NCBI GenBank assembly: GCA_003552745.1
Contig: PUOG01000015.1
Location: 1 to 17,073 of the forward strand
Origin: Spirochaetaceae bacterium
Lineage (GTDB): Bacteria > Spirochaetota > Spirochaetia > DSM-27196 > SKKC01
DNA: 17,073 nt
Direction of reading: 5' to 3'
Shown here piece after piece: positions 1 through 6,752 of the stretch. A program made the translations under genes and the position numbers. The notes below the pieces were generated by a model. That model had not been told where the DNA came from and did no database searches. It saw nothing but the letters and a program-made list of their open reading frames with translations. Numbering within the stretch: the stretch's first letter is position 1; each line of letters starts with the position of its first letter.

Positions 1-254
1 AAAACGCCGCGCTCGTGCTGCAGCTTACCGAGGAGTTCATCACCCGCTACGGGCTCACCGCCATGATGATCACACACAACATGAAGAACGCCATCGAGTA
101 CGGCAATCGCCTGCTCATGATGGACCAGGGCGAGATCATCCTCGACGTCGAAGGCGAGGAGAAGCGTGAGCTGACCGTCGAGAAGCTCGTGGAGAAGTTC
201 CACCAGATCCGCCGCCGCACGCTCGAAAGCGACGAGGTCATGCTGTCGGAGTGA
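1..254 (+). CDS. ABC transporter ATP-binding protein, C-terminal end (5' partial)
   Basis: This is the last ~84 residues of an ABC-type ATPase; the rest lies before the window. The frame is open to the left edge (it reads NAALVLQ before the first GTG at 15), so that GTG is not a real start. The visible part has the H-loop (MITHN, the switch histidine) followed by the usual NRLLMMDQGEI strand and a C-terminal stretch ending in a helix (KLVEKFHQIRR). The Walker A, Q-loop and signature motifs are out of view. The pattern MMITHNMKNAIEYGNRL resembles the ATPases of the putative tryptophan/tyrosine-type ABC importers (TrpX/TrpY systems), but the substrate cannot be read from this fragment. It would act on the cytoplasmic face of an inner-membrane permease, and its partners should lie upstream. 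Confidence 0.85.
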   Translation, partial: NAALVLQLTEEFITRYGLTAMMITHNMKNAIEYGNRLLMMDQGEIILDVEGEEKRELTVEKLVEKFHQIRRRTLESDEVMLSE

Positions 255-326
255 AGTAGCCGGCAAATGTTGCGCTTGAGTTCGATCTGGTTGAGAATAG
301 CAGTAGATGCCTGATGGAGGCATGGA

Positions 327-602
327 ATGAATACTTCACAGGGTAATCCGGGTGAGCGTGTAAAAGACGCGCGCTGCACGGATGACGAGCTGATAGTGTC
401 GTTGTCTGACGGTAGAACCATCGCTGTTCCATTGGTTTGGTATCCGCGACTTCTTGCTGCGACCCCGGAGCAGAGAGCGAACTGGACCGTCAGTGGGGCT
501 GGATTTGGAATTCACTGGCCGGACATCGACGAGGATCTCAGCACCGAGGGATTGCTCCGGGGTGCACCGGCACCAGGGGCCAAGCTCAAGCACAAGACTT
601 GA
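327..602 (+). CDS. DUF2442 domain protein
   Basis: A 91-residue protein of unknown biochemical role. The core (DDELIVSLSDGRTIAVPL, then WYPRL, then ANW and GIHWPDIDEDLS) is the hallmark of DUF2442: a short beta-rich fold that ends in a W-P-x-I/L-D-E-D-L motif. Members often sit beside DUF4160 proteins and are sometimes described as toxin-antitoxin components; no DUF4160 gene is adjacent here. The start is set by a clear ribosome site GGAGG at 316-320, 6 nt before the ATG. The next gene begins 9 nt after its stop, so the two are probably co-transcribed. The 72 nt upstream contain only weak promoter-like hexamers. The family call is firm; the function is unknown. Confidence 0.85.
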   Translation: MNTSQGNPGERVKDARCTDDELIVSLSDGRTIAVPLVWYPRLLAATPEQRANWTVSGAGFGIHWPDIDEDLSTEGLLRGAPAPGAKLKHKT

Positions 603-611
603 GAAGTTGGG

Positions 612-818
612 ATGATGGACTGGTCGGCGTGTTCCGCGGTTGAGCGTGATCTGGAGCGAGTCAGTGGAGCGTGGGTCTTTCGTGGGACACGAGTACCGGT
701 GGCCGCGTTATTCGAGAACCTCGAAGATGGCGCGTCCGTGTCCGACTTTCTCGAATGGTTTCTCGGCGTGACCGACGAACAAGTCCGAGCGGTTCTGGAT
801 CACTCCTACGAACGGTGA
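612..818 (+). CDS. DUF433 domain protein, antitoxin-like
   Basis: A 68-residue protein with the DUF433 signature: a strand ending in GAWVFRGTRVPVAALFENLEDG, then a helix-turn-helix-like segment (SVSDFLEWFLGVTDEQVRAVLDHSYE). DUF433 proteins are small winged-helix-like proteins usually found immediately before a DUF5615 PIN-like RNase toxin and taken to be its antitoxin. The expected toxin frame is absent: only 28 nt separate its stop from the convergent 3' end of the ATPase gene. Two ATGs stand together at 612 and 615; either may be used, and the ribosome site is weak. It is 9 nt downstream of the DUF2442 gene and likely shares its transcript. Confidence 0.85.
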   Translation: MMDWSACSAVERDLERVSGAWVFRGTRVPVAALFENLEDGASVSDFLEWFLGVTDEQVRAVLDHSYER

Positions 819-846
819 GCAACTCGGCGATCGCTGCATTAGAGCA

Positions 847-2016
847 TCATTCGAGATTGAAGATTCCCTCGGTGAGCTCCCGCCATGACCGATACCTGAC
901 TCCGTTTCGGACACCCGATTCCTCCCCGCCGTACACGAGCTGGGGGTCCGCCGTGCCCTCGGCCACGCGGAGAAAGCGATCGATTCCGCTGAACGAGGCG
1001 CTGGTAAGCGTGGCGCCCGATCTTGCCTCCACCGGCCGGATGATACCGGCGCGCTCGTAGAGCAGGTCGACCTCCGTTCCCTTGCGGTCGCGCCAGAAGT
1101 ACAGCGGCGGCTCGTCCCCGCGGTGCCGGAAAAACTTCATGCATTCGGCGACGACGAAGGTTTCGAACAGCGAGCCGCGGTACGGACTGATGTCGAGATC
1201 ATCGGTCGAACGGATGCCGAGCAGCCACGCGGCGAGCCCGGTGTCGAAAAAGTAGAGCTTCGGCGTCTTAATAAGGCGCTTGTTGAAGTTTCGGTAATAC
1301 GGTCGCAGAACGAACACGATGTAGCTCGCTTCGAGTACCGCAAGCCACGACGCGACGGTATTCGGGGAAACACCGGCGTCGTCGGCGAGCTCGGTGCGGT
1401 TGAGCAGCCGTCCGCTGCGTGCGGCACAGAGCCGGACGAAGCGGCGAAATGTTGACAGGTCGCGAACGTTCAACAGATCTCTGACGTCGCGTTCGATGTA
1501 CGTCTGGACGTACGAACTGTAGAAGTCCCTCGGTGCGATGTCACGGTCGTGTACCGGCGGATAGAGACCCGTGAACAGGACTGTGTTGAGGTCGACCCCC
1601 GCACGCTCGTCGCGGTACAGCTCACCGAGGGTGAACGGCAGCAGATGCGAGACCGCCGTGCGGCCGGCGAGTGACTGTGAGATCCGCGACATGACCCCGA
1701 ACTGCTGTGATCCGGTAAGCACGAAGGTCGCCGCGGCCGGCCGCTCGTCCACGATCCGCTGCAGATATCTTGCAAGCTCCGGAACGTTCTGTACCTCGTC
1801 GAAGACCGCTCCGTTCATGTACCCGGCGAGAAAGCCCCGGGGATCCTCGTGAAAGAGCTCCTGCCTGTCGGGATCCTCGAACGATACGTACGGCAGGTCG
1901 GCGAAGACGCTGCGGCAGAGTGTCGTCTTCCCGGACTGCCGCGGCCCGGTAATCGTGATGACGGGGAACGAGCTTCGCCACCGGTGTAACAGATCTTCGA
2001 GATCGCGCTTGATCAC
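847..2016 (-). CDS. AAA-family ATPase with C-terminal DUF4143 domain
   Basis: A 389-residue protein of the widespread but poorly understood AAA_14/DUF4143 family. It has Walker A (GPRQSGKT, about 24-31), Walker B (AVFDEVQ, about 70-76), the polar strand LTGSQQF (100-106), the segment YIERDVRDLL (173-182), a winged-helix part (about 205-235) and the DUF4143 region from KLYFFDTGLAAWLLG (253-267) to the end. DUF4143 resembles a PD-(D/E)XK nuclease: here E289, TEVDLL (D317) and VEAR (E330) line up with its acidic residues, but the usual lysine after the last Glu is Arg332. The start is GTG at 2014-2016 and the N-terminus MIKRDLEDLL fits the family. It lies downstream of fbaB on the same strand after a 189-nt gap, probably with its own transcript. 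Its cellular job is unknown. Confidence 0.9.
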   Translation of the reverse strand: MIKRDLEDLLHRWRSSFPVITITGPRQSGKTTLCRSVFADLPYVSFEDPDRQELFHEDPRGFLAGYMNGAVFDEVQNVPELARYLQRIVDERPAAATFVLTGSQQFGVMSRISQSLAGRTAVSHLLPFTLGELYRDERAGVDLNTVLFTGLYPPVHDRDIAPRDFYSSYVQTYIERDVRDLLNVRDLSTFRRFVRLCAARSGRLLNRTELADDAGVSPNTVASWLAVLEASYIVFVLRPYYRNFNKRLIKTPKLYFFDTGLAAWLLGIRSTDDLDISPYRGSLFETFVVAECMKFFRHRGDEPPLYFWRDRKGTEVDLLYERAGIIRPVEARSGATLTSASFSGIDRFLRVAEGTADPQLVYGGEESGVRNGVRYRSWRELTEGIFNLE

Positions 2017-2205
2017 ACTCCGAGTATTTCCGAGGAGGTGCGGATTGTCAATTGCAGTGCAGATCTGCTCTCATCTGCAGCCCGGTTCCCGGGCGGTGTT
2101 CGCCCGGACAGCGATCCCGGTCACGGCGTTCAACAGGCGGCGAACGCCGGCCGGGAAGGCGCCCGGACAATCAACTCGAATACGGGGCTCTCAAGCCCAG
2201 GGCAC
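2017..2205. other. Intergenic cluster of inverted repeats between fbaB and the AAA/DUF4143 gene
   Basis: This gap contains several strong inverted repeats: the palindrome GCAGATCTGC (2059-2068) nested with TGCAGA/TCTGCA (2058-2063 and 2074-2079); CCGGGCG/CGCCCGG with a 5-nt loop (2089-2107); CGGCGTTC/GAACGCCG with a 10-nt loop (2124-2149); and GGGCT/AGCCC with a 4-nt loop (2185-2198). A direct repeat TCCGAG-TATT-TCCGAG (2019-2034) lies just before the ATPase start. None of the hairpins is followed by a T-run on the - strand, so they are not classic intrinsic terminators. They may stop or protect the fbaB transcript, or act as operators for the ATPase gene. Confidence 0.5.
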
Positions 2206-3270
<1,065 letters not shown>

Positions 3271-3280
3271 TGTAATAGGT

Positions 3281-3286
3281 CTCCTT
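3281..3286 (-). promoter_or_regulatory. Ribosome binding site of fbaB
   Basis: AAGGAG on the - strand (CTCCTT on +), 10 nt before the ATG at 3270. It decides the start in favour of the family-like MSTNIQQLLG N-terminus over the 10-residue upstream extension. Confidence 0.75.
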
Positions 3287-3371
3287 GGTATGCAGGCCAC
3301 CGGCAGGCCGTACGCTCGTCCGGGGTCGGACCGAATGCGTGTGGGGCTCGCGGCGGCAGGCGGTTTGGCTC

Positions 3372-3401
3372 ATTGTACGAAAAGTGCGGGCGTTTTCGCA
3401 A
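3372..3401 (-). promoter_or_regulatory. Predicted sigma70-type promoter of fbaB
   Basis: Read on the - strand: TTGCGA (complement of 3396-3401), an 18-nt spacer, then TACAAT (complement of 3372-3377). The -35 matches the consensus in 4 of 6 bases and the -10 in 5 of 6. Transcription would start near 3364 and give a leader of about 95 nt before the fbaB ATG. This is a pattern match only. Confidence 0.55.
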
Positions 3402-3413
3402 AGGTTGTCGCTG

Positions 3414-3441
3414 TTGCAGGAGGCCAATGAAGTGATAAATT
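3414..3441 (+). promoter_or_regulatory. Weak candidate promoter for the dnaJ-like gene
   Basis: TTGCAG (3414-3419), a 16-nt spacer and TAAATT (3436-3441), the only AT-rich patch in this divergent region. The predicted start would fall close to the GGAG ribosome site at 3450-3453. I saw no CIRCE-type (TTAGCACTC/GAGTGCTAA) heat-shock repeat here. Low confidence, because the -35 is poor. Confidence 0.3.
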
Positions 3442-3464
3442 ATGCCTGTGGAGATGGATAAGCT

Positions 3465-4490
3465 ATGGCTGTGACCTACCAGGATTATTATGAGGTACTC
3501 GGTGTGCCGCGGAGCGCGTCGCAGGAGGATATCCAGAAGGCGTACCGGAAGCTCGCGCGCAAGTACCATCCGGACGTAAACAAGACCAAAGAAGCCGAGG
3601 ATATGTTCAAACAGGTCAGCGAGGCCTACGAGGTGCTCGGTGACCCGAGCAAGCGCAAGAAGTACGATCTGCTCGGACACAACTGGAAGGCGGGCGACCA
3701 GTTCGACCCGCGTAACTGGGATTTCTTCGGCGGCGGTCGCAACCGCTCGGGCGGACAGAACACCGGCGGTGCAACGGGCGGATTCTCCTTCGAGGATCTC
3801 GGCGACCTCGGCGGCTTCAGCGACTTCTTCGAGTCGCTCTTTGGCGGGCTCGGCGGTTTCGGGCGCCAGAGGAGCGGCGGCGCGGGCGCGGGTAACAGGA
3901 GCTCGACCGGGACTTCGGGCGCCGGCGCCGGCACGCGCAAAGGCGGCGACCTGAGCGCCGAGGTGGAGATTCCGCTCGAAGAGGCGATGCGTGGCGGTAA
4001 ACGCTCGGTGACCCTTACCGAGAGTGCCCCCCAGCCGGACGGCAGTACGCGGACGCAGAAGCGCAACTATGAGATTACGCTGCCGGAAGGGGTGCGTGAC
4101 GGGCAGAAGCTGCGCCTGAGCGGGCAGGGAACGAAGACCGCCGCCGGCGCAGGCGACCTCTACATTACCGTCAAGATCAAAAAGCACCCGCGCTTTCGCG
4201 TGGACGGCTCGGATATCGAGACCGATGTCGACATAACCCCGTGGGAGGCGGCGCTCGGCTCGGAGGTCACCTTCCCCACGGTAACGGGGAAGGCGACGGT
4301 ACACATTCCGGCCGGCACGAAGTCGGGCAAGAAGATCCGCCTGCGGGCGAAAGGGCTGTCGAAGAAGGGCGGCGGCAAGGGCGATCTCTACGCGGTGCTG
4401 CGCATCGTGGTGCCCACTCAGCTTTCCGACCGCGAACGCGAACTGTTCGAGCAGCTTGCCAGGGAGTCGGAGTTCAACCCGAGAGGTTGA
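3465..4490 (+). CDS. DnaJ-like co-chaperone of the CbpA type (no zinc finger)
   Basis: A 341-residue J-domain protein that should stimulate the ATPase of DnaK and deliver clients to it in the cytoplasm. The J domain covers about residues 6-72, with the invariant HPD at 35-37. A Gly/Phe-rich region follows (about 88-155, including GGFSDFFESLFGG). Two beta-barrel substrate-binding domains occupy about 160-330, with the typical GDLYITVKIKKHPRF and GDLYAVLRIVVP. The CxxCxGxG zinc repeats of true DnaJ are absent, so it belongs to class B (CbpA/DjlA-independent DnaJ-like). The ATG at 3465 has GGAG 11 nt upstream. It stands alone, without dnaK or grpE beside it, and is probably a second, non-essential J protein. 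Confidence 0.93.
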   Translation: MAVTYQDYYEVLGVPRSASQEDIQKAYRKLARKYHPDVNKTKEAEDMFKQVSEAYEVLGDPSKRKKYDLLGHNWKAGDQFDPRNWDFFGGGRNRSGGQNTGGATGGFSFEDLGDLGGFSDFFESLFGGLGGFGRQRSGGAGAGNRSSTGTSGAGAGTRKGGDLSAEVEIPLEEAMRGGKRSVTLTESAPQPDGSTRTQKRNYEITLPEGVRDGQKLRLSGQGTKTAAGAGDLYITVKIKKHPRFRVDGSDIETDVDITPWEAALGSEVTFPTVTGKATVHIPAGTKSGKKIRLRAKGLSKKGGGKGDLYAVLRIVVPTQLSDRERELFEQLARESEFNPRG

Positions 4491-4502
4491 TGGGTGCGCG
4501 CG

Positions 4503-4539
4503 CGGCCGGGAGGACACCGACGCGGTGCGCCGACGGCCG
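4503..4539 (+). other. Nested hairpin downstream of the dnaJ-like gene
   Basis: An outer CGGCCG (4503-4508) pairs with CGGCCG (4534-4539), enclosing an inner stem CACCG/CGGTG with a 3-nt loop (4515-4527). It lies 13 nt after the stop codon. With no T-run after it, it is at best a weak transcription end or an mRNA 3' stabiliser. Confidence 0.35.
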
Positions 4540-4590
4540 GATTCTCAATCGCCTTCCCGGTAGAGCCACCGCTCGCCCACCTCGCCCCGG

Positions 4591-4609
4591 ATGTGCAACT
4601 CGTGCACAT
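4591..4609. repeat. Perfect inverted repeat ATGTGCA-N5-TGCACAT
   Basis: A 7-bp perfect dyad with a 5-nt centre in the gap before the flavin reductase gene. A second, competing arm (GTTGCATC from about 4610) can pair with GATG-GCAAC across a one-base bulge. Its centre is about 60 nt upstream of the predicted -35 (4658), a suitable place for an activator or repressor. No regulator can be assigned from the sequence. Confidence 0.4.
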
Positions 4610-4657
4610 GTTGCATCGTGGTTTCGGCCGGAGCAGCGGTGAAGTGCGGGCAACTCG

Positions 4658-4686
4658 TTGACGGGCGGCGGTCGCCTGACTATTGT
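4658..4686 (+). promoter_or_regulatory. Predicted promoter of the flavin reductase gene, very close to the ATG
   Basis: TTGACG (4658-4663), exactly 17 nt, then TATTGT (4681-4686). The -35 matches 5 of 6 consensus bases and the -10 matches 4 of 6. Transcription would start around 4692-4695, only a few bases before the ATG at 4699. There is no Shine-Dalgarno sequence in that interval, so the message may be essentially leaderless. Confidence 0.5.
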
Positions 4687-4698
4687 GCTATACCGATT

Positions 4699-5337
4699 AT
4701 GGAGATCAGACCGACCGAGCATCAAGTCAAGGATATTCACAAACTCATGAACGGCTGTGTTGTGCCGCGGCCGATCGCGTGGGTGACCTCGCTTTCGGAG
4801 AACGAGCGGGTGAATCTCGCGCCGTTCAGTTACTTTAATGCCGTCTGTTCGAACCCGCCGACGGTCAGCATCAGCTTCAGCTGGAACCCCGACAGCGACG
4901 ATCACCTCAAAGATACGCTGCGCAATGTACGCCGCCGCGGCGAGTTCGTGGTGAATGTTGTGGACGAGGAGCACGCTGAGCGGATGAATCTTTCGTCGGC
5001 CGACTTTCCGCCGGGCGAAAGCGAGCTCGAGTATGTGGGCCTCGAGGCTGCTCCCGCGGCGACCGGGGCCACCCCGCGGATCGCCGGCACCCCGATCTGC
5101 TTCGAGTGCAGCCTCGCCGAGTCGATCGAAATCGGCGAGGGACCCGGCAGTGCTACGCTCGTGCTCGGCACGGTGCGCCATCTGTACGTGGCCGACCGAA
5201 TCATCGACGACCGATTACGCGTCGATATGCATGCCCTGCGACCTGTAGGCCGGCTCGCCGGGGCGCAGTACTGTCCGGTGCGGGACGTCTTCGAGATGCC
5301 GCGACCGAGCTATTCCGATTTGCGCGGGCAGCGATAG
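4699..5337 (+). CDS. Flavin reductase family protein (FMN-binding split barrel)
   Basis: A 212-residue protein of the Flavin_Reduct (split-barrel) family. These proteins bind FMN and many reduce free flavin with NAD(P)H, often to feed a partner monooxygenase. The family pattern is clear: CVVPRPIAWVTS (20-31), NLAPFSYFNAVCSNPPTVSISF (39-60, flavin contacts), DTLRNVRRRGEFVVNVV (72-88), GLEAAPA near 114-120, FECSLAESIEIG (135-146) and RPVGRLAGAQYCPV near the C-terminus. I chose the ATG at 4699 because the longer frame from 4591 adds 36 Cys-rich residues without homology or a ribosome site. No monooxygenase gene is adjacent, so its acceptor is unknown. A promoter lies directly in front. Confidence 0.88.
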   Translation: MEIRPTEHQVKDIHKLMNGCVVPRPIAWVTSLSENERVNLAPFSYFNAVCSNPPTVSISFSWNPDSDDHLKDTLRNVRRRGEFVVNVVDEEHAERMNLSSADFPPGESELEYVGLEAAPAATGATPRIAGTPICFECSLAESIEIGEGPGSATLVLGTVRHLYVADRIIDDRLRVDMHALRPVGRLAGAQYCPVRDVFEMPRPSYSDLRGQR

Positions 5338-5446
5338 GCGGCGACGGCGATCTGCTCAGCGATCTCGCCTCATCAATCTCGCCGGCGCGCACCGCCGGGC
5401 GGTTGGACGACCCGCCGGGGGCATGGTACGGTCGAGCGACACCACT

Positions 5447-5452
5447 AGGAGG
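5447..5452 (+). promoter_or_regulatory. Strong ribosome binding site of the small lipoprotein gene
   Basis: AGGAGG, 9 nt before the ATG at 5462. It fixes the start at the signal peptide and rules out the in-frame ATG at 5423. Confidence 0.8.
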
Positions 5453-5461
5453 TTTACTCTT

Positions 5462-5911
5462 ATGAAATTGAGCTATGCAATGCTTTCAGCAGTGGCGGTG
5501 ATCGTTTTCATTGTTGCCGGTTGTGCGACACCGGGGCCCACCGTTGCGGAGTTGAGCGAAGGGATTGATGATTTCGCCGGCGCGGAAGTGTCCACGGCCG
5601 GGACAGTGCAGCGCGGAGTCCCCGTCGCCGGTACCGATGTGTACATCTACCAGTTCAGCGACGGGAATCAGACCGTTGCCGTTATCAGTGGCGATCAGCC
5701 GACTCGCGGTAGCGATCGAACCGTGACCGGGCGGGTAGTCCCCTTCACCGGCGACGCCGATGAGGGTGTGCAGGACGAGATCGAGAGCTACCTCTCGGAG
5801 GCAGGCGTGGCGGATACCGCTCTCGAGGCGGCGACCGATCAGGCGTTCAACCTTACTCGAACGTTTACCCTCGCGAATAACGCGCAGTTCTTCCTGCTCG
5901 AGGAGCTCTGA
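5462..5911 (+). CDS. Small lipoprotein with OB-fold-like domain
   Basis: A 149-residue predicted lipoprotein of unknown function. Residues 1-20 form a signal peptide (MKLSYAMLSAVAVIVFIVAG) ending in the lipobox V-A-G-C, so Cys21 should be lipid-modified and the protein exported and membrane-anchored. The next part alternates strands in the manner of a small OB-fold (ISTAGTV-like, DVYIYQFSDG, VAVISG, GSDRTVTGRVVPF, about 40-98), as in stress-related OB-fold proteins. A C-terminal acidic helix follows (DEGVQDEIESYLSEAGV), then a hydrophobic end. The ATG at 5462 follows a near-ideal AGGAGG. A strong hairpin after the stop suggests a single-gene transcript. The OB assignment is from strand pattern only. 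Confidence 0.8.
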   Translation: MKLSYAMLSAVAVIVFIVAGCATPGPTVAELSEGIDDFAGAEVSTAGTVQRGVPVAGTDVYIYQFSDGNQTVAVISGDQPTRGSDRTVTGRVVPFTGDADEGVQDEIESYLSEAGVADTALEAATDQAFNLTRTFTLANNAQFFLLEEL

Positions 5912-5933
5912 TAGCTCCGAAAGCGATTACGGC

Positions 5934-5966
5934 ACCGTGTCCGTCGTAATTCGGCGGGCACGGTTT
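5934..5966 (+). terminator. Terminator-like hairpin after the lipoprotein gene
   Basis: ACCGTGTCCG (5934-5943) pairs with CGGGCACGGT (5955-5964) over 10 bp, including one G-T pair, with an 11-nt loop. It is followed by TTC, so the T-tract is short. It lies 23 nt after the lipoprotein stop and most likely ends that transcript. Confidence 0.55.
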
Positions 5967-5978
5967 CACCGCCGCACT

Positions 5979-6006
5979 GCGCCGGCGTTCACCCGGCGCC
6001 GGCTTT
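5979..6006 (+). terminator. Second GC-rich hairpin followed by TTTT, abutting the DUF6062 start
   Basis: GCGCCGG (5979-5985) pairs with CCGGCGC (5993-5999) over 7 bp with a 7-nt loop; CGGCTTTT follows, ending at 6006. The next gene's ATG is at 6011. The hairpin occupies the place where its ribosome site should be, so it may act both as a terminator for read-through and as a brake on translation of the DUF6062 gene. Confidence 0.45.
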
Positions 6007-6010
6007 TACG

Positions 6011-6733
6011 ATGAAGTATCAACTGGAGACCATACCGGTGTGGCAGGCGCTCGAGGCGTCGGCACCGTGTCCGCTTTGTTTCCTCGCCGAACGCTTGGAA
6101 TCGCAGTACGTGAGCTTCTACGTCGGCGATTCGGTCATGACCCCGGAGATACGCGTAACGGTCAACGAAACCGGCTTCTGTCCGCGGCATTTTCAACTCA
6201 TGAACGATGCCGGAAACAAGCTCGGCGTTTCGCTCTTGACCGCGACGCATATCGAGTCGCTGCGGGAGCGCCTGCACGGCGACCGCAAGCGGCTGATGCG
6301 CCTCGCATCTCGTCGCGGCCCACGCAAGGCGAAAGCGTTTCGCTCGGCTCTCGAGGAGATGCAGTCGCGCAACCGCGCCTGTCTGGTCTGCGACCGTATG
6401 GATCACACCATGCGCAACTACGCCTACACGCTCGCGCGTATGTATGGGGATGAAGCCGAGTTCCGAACCGCATTCGACGATTCGAGCGGGGTCTGCATCG
6501 CGCATCTTCCGTTCGCATGTGAGGTAGCAGCCGACTCGATTTCGCCGCGGCGGAGAGAGGCGTTCTTCGCCGCGCTCTTCTCCATTGTCGACCGTGACCT
6601 CGAGAGCATTCACAGCGATCTCGGCGAGTTCGCCGAGCGGTTCGACTACCGGAACACACGCCCGATGACCGAAACGCTCCGCGATGTGGTACCGCGGGCG
6701 ATACGGAAACTGACCGGTCGTCTGCTCGTGTAG
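6011..6733 (+). CDS. DUF6062 family protein with two predicted zinc sites
   Basis: A 240-residue, probably cytoplasmic protein with no signal peptide or membrane segment. It is built from two similar halves, each with a CxxC followed by CxxH: C20/C23 with C57/H60 (CPLC, CPRHF) and C124/C127 with C162/H165 (CLVC, CIAHLP). Between them is a basic linker (RKRLMRLASRRGPRKAKAF, 92-110). This arrangement matches the DUF6062 family found in Firmicutes and spirochaetes, for which I know no established function; the layout suggests two zinc-bound modules. The ATG at 6011 has no visible ribosome site and sits directly after a hairpin. It converges on the hydrolase gene, with 19 nt between their stops. 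The family call is good, the metal binding is inferred. Confidence 0.82.
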   Translation: MKYQLETIPVWQALEASAPCPLCFLAERLESQYVSFYVGDSVMTPEIRVTVNETGFCPRHFQLMNDAGNKLGVSLLTATHIESLRERLHGDRKRLMRLASRRGPRKAKAFRSALEEMQSRNRACLVCDRMDHTMRNYAYTLARMYGDEAEFRTAFDDSSGVCIAHLPFACEVAADSISPRRREAFFAALFSIVDRDLESIHSDLGEFAERFDYRNTRPMTETLRDVVPRAIRKLTGRLLV

Positions 6734-6752
6734 TTCGCGATTCGTGTCGCGC

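Noticed and set aside
3301..3464. CIRCE heat-shock operator upstream of the dnaJ-like gene
   Set aside because: I looked for TTAGCACTC-N9-GAGTGCTAA and found nothing similar.
4474..5181. A 235-codon open frame on the - strand across the flavin reductase gene
   Set aside because: The + strand protein is a clear split-barrel family member; this one is low-complexity and basic.
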